From Symbiodinium microadriaticum (taxonomy: Eukaryota > Sar > Dinophyceae > Suessiales > Symbiodiniaceae), in assembly GCA_001939145.1 (NCBI GenBank), contig LSRX01000359.1, forward strand, positions 208,853 through 272,852: 64,000 nucleotides of DNA, read 5' to 3'. Below the pieces are notes generated by a model that ran no database searches, had not been told where the DNA came from, and saw only the letters and a list, made by a program, of their open reading frames with translations. This document shows positions 21,308 through 30,209 of the stretch, one piece after another. Positions within the stretch are counted from its first letter, which is position 1. Each line of letters begins with the position of its first letter. Made by a program: the position numbers and the translations under genes.

Positions 21308-21765
21308 GGACCCTAAACCCTAAACCCTAAACCCTAAACCCTAAACCCTAAACCCTTAGGGAGTTCTTGTCGGCCGAGGCCTGTCAACGAACTACAAAAG
21401 TTCCAGTGACCAGAGCGCCCTCGCTCGGTATCACCGGAGGCAGGGTTTTAAGGTTTTTGGGCTTAGGGTTTTTGGGTTTAGGGTTTTAATTAAGGTTTTT
21501 GGTTTTAAGGTTTTAGGGTTTTTAGGGTTTAGGGTGTTTAGGGTGTTTAGGGTTTAAAGGTTTAGGTTTTGGGGTTTTTGGGTTTACGTTTTAAGGTTTT
21601 GGGGGAGGTTTAGGTTTAGGGTTTTAAGGTTTAGGTTTTGGGGTTTAGGTTTTAAGGTTTTTGGGTTGAGGGTTTAGGGTTGTAAGGTTTAGGGTTTAGG
21701 GTTTTAAGGTTAGAGTTTAGGGCTTAGGGTTTAAGGTTTAGGGTTTAGCGTTTTGGGATTTGAGC
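21308..21765. repeat. C-strand block and long G-strand field
   Basis: Six CCCTAAA units (21308-21353), then about 320 bp of TTTAGGG with GTTTTAAGG variants from 21442. Confidence 0.9.
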
Positions 21766-21961
21766 CTTGGGCCAAAAGCATGGTCTATAGGTTTTAAAGC
21801 AGACGGTTGTCGAAATGCTTGGTAAAAGGATAGGGGATGCCTTCAGACATGTTTCGTTCAAGAGAGGGTTTCGGAGTTTAGGGTTTAGCAAGGAAGTCGA
21901 GGTTTTGGGGATGGGATTTTTGGAAACTAGATGACGTCCCCTGTAGCCTCGAGTAGCCTAG

Positions 21962-22312
21962 ATGGATGCCTTGGACCGAAGCCCGGAAACGTCAAACCTG
22001 CGGTCTCCAAACACCTCCAGACTCTCTAAGCTCCATAGCCCGAAGAGCTTAAACACCAGGCCTAAACCGACTCTCAGCTCACAGGCAGCCTCGCATGCCC
22101 TTTGCAACCAGTTCTTGATGCTTGCACGATGCCGCGCGCCGCGCGCAACGCAGAGGAAGCTCACAACCCAACTGCCCCAGGACTTCAAGAGGCCCCTAGC
22201 CGCCCCAACCCAAGGCCACGCCCTGGAATGCCACATGTTCTATACTGCCTCTCCCCTTTTCCAACGCAATGTATCCTTTGTTCCAATATGTTTCAAGTTG
22301 CAAACTCTGTAA
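21962..22312 (+). CDS. Candidate ORF, 116 codons
   Basis: True ATG (MDALDRSPETSNLRSPNTSR) to TAA at 22310, with a C/G-leaning third position through most of its length. Ser/Pro/Lys-rich N-terminal third, basic middle (CRAPRATQRKLTTQLPQ), more hydrophobic C-terminus. C-strand repeat starts straight after the stop. The overlapping plus frame (22102-22323) and the minus frame (21958-22236) are also open, which weakens the call. No family recognised. Confidence 0.33.
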   Translation: MDALDRSPETSNLRSPNTSRLSKLHSPKSLNTRPKPTLSSQAASHALCNQFLMLARCRAPRATQRKLTTQLPQDFKRPLAAPTQGHALECHMFYTASPLFQRNVSFVPICFKLQTL

Positions 22313-22314
22313 AA

Positions 22315-22500
22315 CAACCCTAAACCCTAAACCCCTAAACCCTAAACCCTCTATGGACGAGACTGGCCTAAACGAATAGTTTTGATGCCGGCTCGCTCCG
22401 GCGAAACCGGAAGGAGCAGGGAAGCTTATGAAAAGCAGTAGTAGCTACAATGGGGGTTTAGGGTTTAGGGTTTAGGGGTTTAGGGTTTAGGGTTTAATGT
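22315..22500. repeat. C-strand then G-strand telomere-like blocks
   Basis: CCCTAAA at 22317-22352 and TTTAGGG at 22454-22497, about 100 bp apart. Confidence 0.85.
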
Positions 22501-22610
22501 CAACAAGCCTAAAGACAAAAAACAAGATAGCGAAAGGAGTGAAGTATAGAAAGACGGGCTCTTACAGCTTGTAGTGTTTTTGTGTGTGGCACCATTAAGT
22601 CCTAAGCCTA

Positions 22611-22712
22611 AGGAAAGTTTTCTAAATTAGGGTGCCTTTGGGGGTCCTTTTAATAAGGGTGCCGTACTATACTGGGGACCTAAAAAGGGACCCTAATTTA
22701 GAGAACTACCCC
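22611..22712. repeat. Hairpin element, family H1, copy 3
   Basis: AGTTTTCTAAATTAGGG pairs with CCCTAATTTAGAGAACT. Core GGGTGCCGTACTATACTG. Confidence 0.88.
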
Positions 22713-22743
22713 TAAGCCCTCAACCATTTTTAGGGCTTTTGTG

Positions 22744-22880
22744 GCAACCCTAAACCCTAAACCCGAAAACCTAACCCCTAAACCCTAAACCTAAACCCTA
22801 AACCCAAACCCAAACCCCTAACCCCTAACCCCTAAACCCTAAACCCTAAACCCTAGACCCAAACCCCTAAACCCTATAAA
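22744..22880 (-). repeat. Telomere-like repeat, C-strand
   Basis: CCCTAAA, CCCCTAA and CCCAAA units. Confidence 0.9.
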
Positions 22881-22948
22881 CCCTAAGGGCCTTCGGGCTT
22901 CAGGGCCTTTTGGGGCGTGGGATTTAGGGCTGGGGTTCCGGCCGGCAG

Positions 22949-23013
22949 GCAGCTGAAAGCCCGGGTGATGAACCAAGAGAGCCGGGAGAAGCGCTGGGTG
23001 CCCTTTCAGGGCG
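22949..23013 (+). CDS. Candidate exon ending at a GTTTAGGG donor
   Basis: After CCGGCCGGCAG: QLKARVMNQESREKRWVPFQ then G, then GTTTAGGG at 23014 where a G-strand block begins. Charged, strongly C/G third positions. Leaves one base over at both ends. Confidence 0.27.
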
Positions 23014-23183
23014 GTTTAGGGTTTAGGGGTTTAGGGTCTAGAGTTTAGCGTTTAAGGTTTCGGAGGGTTTGGGGCTTATGATTTGTAAGGGTTTAGGCGG
23101 TTGGTCGAACCCGAAGCTCTGAACCCCCCAGACCTCAAACCCTAGACCCCAAGTTGTGATCAGGATGGTCCTGGGTATTGCTG

Positions 23184-23280
23184 CTGATGACATAAATCCT
23201 GCATTACCTTAAGGACCCTAAGTTATGAGAATTATGGTACTTTCCTTATCATTTAGTAATGCAGGATTTATATCATCAGC
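23184..23280. repeat. Hairpin element, family H5, copy 1
   Basis: CTGATGACATAAATCCTGC pairs with GCAGGATTTATATCATCAG. The right end supplies CATCAG, a good acceptor on either strand. Second copy at 45701. Confidence 0.9.
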
Positions 23281-23419
23281 CGTATTGTTGGCTTGGTCTA
23301 GCAGAGAAATATTTACATACTTGTTCGATGGCCGTCCTGCACATGTTTCCGCAGGGTTTCATAGGGCCTCCCTTACCGCATTGACTGGGTCTCAAAAGCT
23401 TTTCTTGAGCATGTTCTAG
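23281..23419 (+). CDS. Candidate terminal exon next to H5
   Basis: Directly after CATCAG the frame VLLAWSSREIFTYLFDGRPA then HVSAGFHRASLTALTG ends at TAG (23417). Its start coincides with the end of the hairpin. Codon bias is weak. Confidence 0.25.
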
Positions 23420-24820
23420 AGGTCCGATCGTGTCCTAAGTTTTAGTTCTGGAGTGGGCGCAGCATCGAATCTCACTGACACACTCCTGCATGTATCCATT
23501 AGCAAGAAGCGATGCAACAGAACTCCTATGATTAGAGGTACTTGAGGAAGCTAGTTCCATCTGCGTGGCGAGGAGCCCACAAGATGTTTAGGGCTGGAGC
23601 CCCAAATCCGAAGCTCTCAACCAAGACTTACCAGGAAAAAGTGCCTAGACCCAAAGCCTTCAACCCTATGCCCTATGCTCTAAACCCGGCCAAAATGCTA
23701 AGCCCGATTCGACATCCGAAGCCCTAGCCGACACTCTTGCAGAGCTTGCGATGTAGGTCTTCCGGGGCTGAGACCTCGGGGCTCGATTCTACAAGGTGCA
23801 CAGGGCTCAAACATCATGCCAGCGTCTTCCTTAATGTGCTTGAAGCGATAAACGGCCGAAGTTTAAGCGGCCTGGGAATATCGTCAAGAGGCGAACCCAC
23901 AAGACCAAACCTATCTTAGTAACTTTGTCGGGTTCAAGATATATAGCTGTAGAACCGACAATAGGAGGCTTCAAGTTCCTTGGCAGACTTTACAAGGTGC
24001 ACAAAACCCGGTAATGAAATGGTGGAGTAGTAGTGCCAGGCTATTTCAGGGTCCGTTGAGGTACAGTGCTTCAAGAAGTGGAACCACGGGCGGGATGCAG
24101 ATGATACGACTCTGGCGGTTGCCCCAGAGGTTATACTATAAAGATTTTTGCACTGAGCCCTGGACGGGCTGTAGCAATGTGACTTTGGGCTGCTGACACA
24201 GCGAATTGTGTGGACTTTGGGGAGATATCTCCTAGTCTGGGTCCCCCTTTCTCCAAATTTCAGCCGAAAACCTGTCTCCAAAAATCCCAAACAACTTCAA
24301 CTCCAAATGACAAGCACTCTGCTTCAGAGTGATGGTGTGGCGCCTCAGTGGTTTCGGGCGCACGCTTCCCTGAGCCGTGTTGTCTTCATAGTTTGGGGCG
24401 TGGTTGCTAGGTGGTTGGGAAAGGGATCATCTTTGTTTGTGCGGCTGGGGAGCCCTGCTTCGGATAATGAGTGTCTGATCAAGTTTGTGGGGGGAACGGC
24501 AGTGGAACATAGTTTTGTTCAAGCAGAATGCTTGCATAGGTGCTTCCCAGCTTCCAGTTGTAATTCTGCAGTTTTTTTGTTGGGGGGGGGAGGGTAGTAG
24601 AAACCCTAAACAAACCCACGTGTCAACCTTCAACTGCCGAAAGAAAGTTACTGGATGGGCAAGTTCTTGTTTAGCCATTCCTCAGAAGGTTGACCAGCCC
24701 TACCATCTTTCCCCCCACAAAATAAAGCCTGAAACTCATCCCCTAGACCGACAGCCTAAACCCTAAAGCTTCAAGCTTAAACGCCAAGATTCTACATCGT
24801 GAAGCTCCTAAAGCCAACAG
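23420..24820. other. Unique DNA with several open frames
   Basis: 23542-23919 plus, 23934-24290 minus and 24208-24597 plus are open. The last is 129 codons from a GTG, contains FRAHASLSRVVFIVWGVVAR and may be chance. No splice pattern stood out. Confidence 0.3.
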
Positions 24821-24886
24821 CCGAGCCCACTTTTTCGCCGAGGTCTCCACCACCGACTTCAGCATCCTTCCTGCAGGCTCTTTAGG
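24821..24886 (+). CDS. Candidate exon ending at a GTTTAG donor
   Basis: After CTAAAGCCAACAG: one base, then RAHFFAEVSTTDFSILPAGS, L, then GTTTAG at 24887. Third positions are C in most codons of the first 15. Among the best short coding signals. Confidence 0.32.
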
Positions 24887-24899
24887 GTTTAGGCTTCGG

Positions 24900-25474
24900 G
24901 AGTCTGAATTTGAACCTGAGTGTGTTTGTGGTCAAGGTTTGGACAAGTTTGGGGTTTGCCAAAGTTTTGAACCATAACTGAAAGCTCAGTATCTAAGCAG
25001 TCTGTCGGACTGATGGATGCTGGCTTGCGGGGGCTCAGCGTTCATATGCTCAGGCACGAGTTCCCCCACGCGCAATGAATTGAGAGCCCCATTCTCTGTC
25101 TGTTTAGGTTCCTGGGGGCTGCTACACGGTTTGGGGTTTAGGGTTTAGGGGTTTAGGGTCTAGGGGTTTAGGGTTTAGGGTTTTCATAGGGTAGGGTTTA
25201 AGGAACATTGGATTTAAGTAACTGCCCGCTGTAGAAGCTTTGTCACTTGAAGGCCTGCTTTTCAAAGCCCTTTTCAACAATCCTAGGGTGACTTGTATCA
25301 CATGCGAGAAAAATCCTTCAAGACACCTGGTGCAAGGAACCCTTAAAAGAACTTTTCAATGAACCCTTCAAGGAACTTTTGAATGAAACCCTGAACCCTA
25401 AACCCTGAAGCCTAAACCCTAAACCCTAAACCCTAAACCCTAAAGCCACCACCGCTTCTCCTTCTCCCCTTCAG
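24900..25474. other. Mixed DNA with telomere-like blocks
   Basis: G-strand 25132-25200, GAACCCTTCAAGGAACTTTT-type repeat 25330-25390, C-strand 25386-25446, then a polypyrimidine tract leading to the acceptor at 25474. Confidence 0.6.
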
Positions 25475-25545
25475 GGTGGCGCCTGGATGGGCGACCGCTG
25501 CCCCAGGGCATTCTCCAACAGCCGAAGGCGGGATCCTACGGGAGA
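25475..25545 (+). CDS. Candidate exon with textbook acceptor
   Basis: CCACCGCTTCTCCTTCTCCCCTTCAG-type tract (25450-25474) is the best acceptor in the window. The interval reads WRLDGRPLPQGILQQPKAGS then YGR, and GTTCTAG follows at 25546. C-strand repeat lies just upstream and a G-strand minisatellite just downstream. Confidence 0.33.
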
Positions 25546-26010
25546 GTTCTAGAGGGGTTTTAGGGTTTAGGGTTTAGGGTTCTAGAGGGGTTTTAGGGTT
25601 TAGGGTTTAGGGTTTCTAGAGGGGGTTTAGGGTTTAGGGTTCTAGAGGGGTTTTGGGTTTAGGGTTTAGGGTTCTAGAGGGTTCTAGAGGGGTTTTTTGG
25701 TTTAGGGTTTAGGGTTCTAGGGTTCCAGAGGGGTTTAGGGTTTAGGGTTTGGGGTTTCTAGAGGGGTTTTGGGTTTAGGGTTTAGGGGTTCTAGAGGGGT
25801 TTAGGGTTTAGGGTTTAGGGGTTCTAGAGGGGTTTTGAGATTAGGGTTTAGGGGTTCTAGAGGGGTTTAGGGTTTAGGGTTCAGGGTTTAGGGTTCTAGA
25901 GGGGTTTAGGGTTTTGGGTTTAGGGGTTCTAGAGGGGTTTTGGGTTTAGGGTTTAGGGTTCTAGAGGGGTTAGGGTTTAGGGGTTTTAGAGGGGTTTTGG
26001 GTTTTGGGAT
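25546..26010 (+). repeat. ~32 bp G-strand minisatellite with TCTAGA
   Basis: About 14 units of GGTTCTAGAGGGG plus TTTTGGGTTTAGGGTTTAG. A telomere-like core joined to a TCTAGA palindrome. Confidence 0.9.
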
Positions 26011-26122
26011 TACGAGGTTCAGGTGTTAGGGATTCGAGTTTCGAGCCTAGGGGTTCCATCTAGAATTTAGAGGTCTGCGGGCGACAGAGGCTTTTAGGGT
26101 TTGGCTTTAGGGCTCCTTCAAG

Positions 26123-26177
26123 CGCCAGCGTGGGCACCAGCCTGGAGTGGCTTCCGATGCTGGGGCCTCTGCTTCAT
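26123..26177 (+). CDS. Candidate exon, 18 codons
   Basis: GGCTCCTTCAAG, one base, then ASVGTSLEWLPMLGPLLH and donor GTACGG. Nearly all third positions C, G or T. Two other plus frames remain open here. Confidence 0.22.
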
Positions 26178-26531
26178 GTACGGCTCGGCTCATATAGGGA
26201 GCCTGAAAACCCTGCAGCTCACACATGCCAAAGCTCCGAGTTAGCCTCAACCCTAAACCGTGAAGTACACCTGCAGCCCGCCCCCTGAACCCTAAACCCT
26301 CCGCCCTGTGATCCGCTCCCCCCGCCACCGCCACACACACCCCTGAAACAAACGGACCCCTAAGGCCAGCAGTTGCCTCAAGGCAGCCTTTCTCCGTTCC
26401 TCTATGGGATTCAAGGTTTGATGGTGCTGGTCTCCTGCGTGGGCGTTTAAAATTTGAGGAAGCCCAAAAAACCTAAACGCGAAGGAACCCTCAAGAGCCC
26501 TAAAAGCCCGAGCTTTTCCTTGTATTCCAAG

Positions 26532-26600
26532 GCTACCGGGGAGGCTTTCCGGGAGCAGGCGGCCGCCAAGGCGCTCTGGGAAGAGTCAGGGGATATAGGA
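26532..26600 (+). CDS. Candidate exon ending at a GTTTAG donor
   Basis: CTTTTCCTTGTATTCCAAG precedes exactly 23 codons in phase 0: ATGEAFREQAAAKALWEESG then DIG, then GTTTAGGG. Alanine/glutamate-rich helix, C or G at almost every third position. A strong candidate. Confidence 0.35.
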
Positions 26601-26945
26601 GTTTAGGGTTTGGGAGTTTAGGAGTTTAGGAGCTTGGGTTTAGGAGTTTAGAGTTTAGTGTTTAGGAGTTCAGGGGTTTAGGGTTCAGGGTTCAGGGTTG
26701 AGGGGCTTTAGGGTTTAAGGTCCAGGGGTTTAGGGTTGAAGGTTGAGGGGCTTTAGGGTTTAAGGTTCAGGGGTTAGGGTTCAGGGTGGAAGGTTGAGGG
26801 GCTTTAGGGTTTAAGGTTCCGGGGTTCAGGGTTGAAGGTTGAGGGGGTTCAGGCTTTGGGGTTTAGGATTTAAGGTTCAGAGGCTTTGGGGTTTAGGGAT
26901 TTAGGGGTTCGGGGCTATAGGGATTAGGGTTTAGGGTTTAGGTCT
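26601..26945 (+). repeat. G-strand minisatellite, ~57 bp unit
   Basis: GGGGCTTTAGGGTTTAAGG, TTCAGGGGTTAGGG and GTTGAAGGTTGA repeat four to five times. Confidence 0.85.
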
Positions 26946-27072
26946 AAGTGGCTGATGTCTGGGTTCTTGTAAGGGTCCTGTAAGCATTTCTTCAGAGATC
27001 TGGGGTGTAGGTCCAGTGGGGTTGCACTGGGATTTCGAGCATTAAGGAAGGCCTGACCTCGATGCATTTCAG

Positions 27073-27120
27073 GACAAGCGGCGTCGGACTTTAGCGACGC
27101 CGCACAACCCAAATCCATAA
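27073..27120 (+). CDS. Candidate terminal exon, basic tail
   Basis: GATGCATTTCAG then DKRRRTLATPHNPNP and TAA. Phase 0, as is the end of the 26532 exon, so the two could be joined. Short. Confidence 0.2.
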   Translation, partial: DKRRRTLATPHNPNP

Positions 27121-27148
27121 GCCTGAACCCCGTGACCTAGCCCTAAAC

Positions 27149-27214
27149 CCCCAGGTACCTACTACATAGGGCCCTATAGGGCTCTAGTACCCTATGTAGT
27201 AGGTACCTGGAGGG
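27149..27214. repeat. Hairpin element, family H2, copy 3
   Basis: CCAGGTACCTACTACAT pairs with ATGTAGTAGGTACCTGG, with AG|GT at both arm tips. Confidence 0.9.
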
Positions 27215-28071
27215 TTAGGGTAGACTCACTCTAAAACCACTTTTCGTCGGGGTAGTCACCTGGCTTCCCGAGCGTCAAGGACGCCGCAAGCACTCGAAAT
27301 ACCCACATGTATCGCACAAAAGCCATGCAGCCCGAAGCCCCATGGCGTAAAGCCCGTCGACAAAGGCAGCAGCCGCAGAAGCAAAGAGGAAAGAGCACGA
27401 GGAGCAGGTGGGGTTGGGTTCGGGTGCGGGGGTCCTTTCCGTGTGGTTTTGGCGAGTTTCTTTTTCCGGGGTCTACACTTTTTTTGCGTTTTTGCATGTG
27501 GCCAAGAAGACATACTTTTCTGGTGGAGAAATATATTGTGCACAGGAACAGTGCAGGGTTTTCTGGGTTTACAGGCAAGGTTTAGGGGATGGAGTTAAGA
27601 GTTACCAACCTTCAATGATTTCTTTGAGGGTTTCTCGGAAGGGTTTCTTTCGGGGTTCCTGCTCAGGGGTCCCTTGTTGGGGTTGCAGTTAAGGGCCCCA
27701 ACTTGTGGGTTTGAAGGGTGAGCGACCTCTTGTTTTTGGGGCTGAGGTGTTTGGGGTTAAAGCTTTCGCAGTAACCCGAAATGCGAACCCGAATGACGTG
27801 CAACCCAAGTACAAGGTTCTGTAAACATTTTACAGGGTTCTGTGAGGGTCCGAAAGCCCCCCAACTACCCTCTACTCGTACCAGGCCCTTCTCAGTCCCA
27901 CCAACCCTTGCAATAGCCACAAGACCTCATAGTAACCCATAAACTCTATACCCTACGCGCTAGACTTGAAATCCAAATGCACAGATACCCTAAACTTTAA
28001 CCGTGACCTCTTATAAGCCCTAAACCCTAAACCCTGAACCCCCAACCCTCAGCCCCATTATTGCAATCCTT
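27215..28071. other. Opposed open frames, no decision
   Basis: 27307-27406 plus starts with ATG (MYRTKAMQPEAPWRKARRQR) and meets GTGGGG; 27231-27578 and 27256-27543 minus are open too. 27585-28020 is decayed repeat. Confidence 0.25.
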
Positions 28072-28200
28072 GACTACTTGGAGGCCCAGGGCACTTAGTA
28101 AGTCGGTTATAAGTAGGGTTATAATTTGGGTAACCCCATTTAGGGTACCTATAACTCTACTTATAACCCACTTACTAAGTCCCTTGGGCCTCCAAGTATC
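28072..28200. repeat. Hairpin element, family H6 (single copy), long stem
   Basis: GACTACTTGGAGGCCCAGGG pairs with CCCTTGGGCCTCCAAGTATC; inner arms CTTAGTAAGTCGGTTATAAG and TTATAACCCACTTACTAAG also pair. The stem exceeds 50 bp. On the minus strand it starts one base inside GTGGATACTTGG and ends AGTCAAG. Confidence 0.92.
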
Positions 28201-28221
28201 CACCTTCAAGACCCAGGCAGG

Positions 28222-28278
28222 TGCTCTCGGCCCGGCAGTCGCGTCGGGACCTTGTTGGGCTCTGGCCTGTTCCTCCAA
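28222..28278 (-). CDS. Candidate first exon, minus strand, next to H6
   Basis: ATG on the minus strand reads MEEQARAQQGPDATAGPRAP then AWVLK, and AAG is followed by GTGGATAC, the edge of the H6 hairpin. The far edge of H6 ends in AG, phase 0, and the frame goes on DCNNGAEGWGFRV. The plus strand is also open. Confidence 0.25.
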
Positions 28279-28484
28279 GTCTTGCTGACGCTTTACGGTT
28301 TAGGGTCTATAGGGCTTTTGGGTGTTGAGGGGTATACCATGGTATCCGGTTCAGGGTCTCGGGTCAAAGAGTTGTTTTTTTTTTTTTTGCGTTTCGGGGT
28401 TCATGGTTTATGCATTGTGGTTGTGGGACTATCTCCAGGCCTTAGGGTAATTATAGGTGTAAGTGTTTTCAGGGGCTATTTGGG

Positions 28485-28577
28485 ACTTTCCGAAAATTAG
28501 GGGTACGTTCTTTTGGGTCCTTATAGTAAGGATCCTACTATGTAGAGTACTATATTAGAGTCCCCTACTTTCGGAAA
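28485..28577. repeat. Hairpin element, family H1 variant
   Basis: TTTCCGAAAATTAGGGG pairs with CCCCTACTTTCGGAAA. Its left arm is also inverted relative to 28720-28774. Confidence 0.8.
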
Positions 28578-28609
28578 CCCCCCATTTTCCCCGACTCACT
28601 CACTGCAAG

Positions 28610-29039
28610 GCACAGGGTTCGCGGAGAGCAGGTTCCCGCGTGTTGGTTTCGTCCTCCTGGCGCCGGGGAGCTGGACATGCTACACTTTCTGCATATGGGG
28701 GGGGTTCAATAGGGGACCCTAATACTTATTACAAGGACCCCAAAATAAGGTACCCTAATTTTCGGACACTACCCATATCGCCTGATTCTCGTGACACTTG
28801 TCCTGTTGTTGCTGTGCCCTCCGGCATGGCGTGGCATGGACACGCGGCACAGAATCACACCAAACTGCACTTCTCTTCAAAAGCACTGTAAGTTGCAACA
28901 CAAAAAAGACTCTCCATGGCCTTCTTAAGCTGTGGCTATGAGCTTTTCATGGCTTTTGGAATTCAGGCTTCTGAGTCTCTCGAAGGGCCGGAATAAAGCC
29001 ACCAAGAGACCCTGGCATAGAAGCTCCCGTGCGCCTTGA
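28610..29039 (+). CDS. Candidate three-exon gene end, unknown product
   Basis: Exons 28610-28703, 28750-28887 and 28967-29039 (TGA), introns 46 and 79 bp with GT-AG ends. Phases agree: 2 bases join 1 at each junction. Exon 1 reads FAESRFPRVGFVLLAPGSWT with a hydrophobic, Cys-containing end; exon 2 contains CPVVAVPSGMAWHGHAAQ and ends at a consensus GTAAGT donor; exon 3 is basic (LLSLSKGRNKATKRPWHRSS). The 5' part is not found. Exon 1 lies between two related hairpin segments. No family recognised. The first intron's donor (GTTCAA) is weak. Confidence 0.38.
28707..28774. repeat. Family H1 variant, partial
   Basis: ACAAGGACCCCAAAA and GTACCCTAATTTTCGGA are the inverse of the arm at 28485-28530. 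Confidence 0.65.
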
Positions 29040-29115
29040 CACTAGTTCTTCCAAAATAGACCCGAAACCCCCAATCGTGCGCTTAAACCTAAACCCGAAA
29101 CCTTATAGACCCTAC

Positions 29116-29204
29116 CCATAGGCCCCTAAGTAGTTCCTGCTTATGGTATATATTTAGAATCCTATAAGGTAATACCAAAAAGGAACTACTTAGGGGCCTA
29201 TGGC
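29116..29204. repeat. Hairpin element, family H4, copy 1
   Basis: CCATAGGCCCCTAAGTAG pairs with CTACTTAGGGGCCTATGG. GT of GTAGTTCC and AG of TACTTAG sit at matching places in the arms. Confidence 0.9.
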
Positions 29205-29483
29205 TAATCCCTAAACAACCCGAATATAGTACCCTAAATAGTAGGATCCTCTTTATAAGTAGGACCCCAAAAGTAACCCTAAACTCCAAACCCTAAACTC
29301 TAAACCGGAACCCTAAACCCTCAAACCTAAACCCTGAACCCTAGACCGGAAACCCTAAACCCTAAACCCGAAACTCTCAAGGGCTAAAGTTGGACTACAC
29401 TATGCTGTGCTACCGTCCATACTAATACCAACATTAATATTAATACTAAGGCTTAAAGTTGGAGCCCTTGTCATATTTCTCAG

Positions 29484-29529
29484 GTCGCTGCTGCGAGAGG
29501 CGGAAGAGGCCTGCCTTGAGGCGACGGGG
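29484..29529 (+). CDS. Candidate exon, 15 codons
   Basis: Acceptor CTTGTCATATTTCTCAG, then SLLREAEEACLEATG and GTGCAATAGGGG. Helical, C/G at nearly all third positions. If not spliced the frame ends two codons later at TAG. Confidence 0.3.
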
Positions 29530-29549
29530 GTGCAATAGGGGTCTGGATG

Positions 29550-29745
29550 TAGGGTTTAGGGGTCTAGGGCTTAGGGGTTTAGGGTTTAGGGGTTTTGGGG
29601 TTTAGGGTTTTAGGGTTTAGGGTTTAGGGTGTAGGGGTTTAGGGTTTTTAGGGGTTTAGGGTTTAGGGGTTTATGGGTTTTGGGTTTAGGGTTTAGGGTT
29701 TAGGGGTTTAGGGGTTTAGGGTTTAGGGCCGTTTAGGGTTTAGGG
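29550..29745 (+). repeat. Telomere-like repeat, G-strand
   Basis: Dense TTTAGGG/TTTAGGGG units. Confidence 0.9.
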
Positions 29746-30209
29746 GGCGTCAAGCCGCTTGGGGTGGAATCTACGGTAGAATTCGGGATGAGGGCTTCGA
29801 ATGCAACTTCAGGGCACGCATAGTTTCAATAGGGGTTTGGGGTACAGTGCTACTGGCTCCAGATTTGGGGGTATGGCTGAGTGTGTCGGTTTTTGGGCTG
29901 GCTTTGAAGCGGCTATTGTTCGTACAAGACAGCCCAACCCTGAACCCTAAACCCTTTGCTTGTTGGCGTCTGTTCGCTTTGAGTTCAATCTCCTAGCCCA
30001 GTGTTCTCATGTTAAGGCCAACGCCTTTGGGTCTGCTGTCTGGGGTTCCTCAATTAAGTAGCCCCGTTCTATATTCTAAAGCGAACATATACTAGTAGTA
30101 CCCTAAATCCTGAGGTCTTCTCAAGACTAGCAGCGAAGTCTAACGAAGGCTACTGCCAGTCTACTGGCTGAAACCCCGGAAGCTCACATCTCGCTTCGTG
30201 TTTCTGCAG

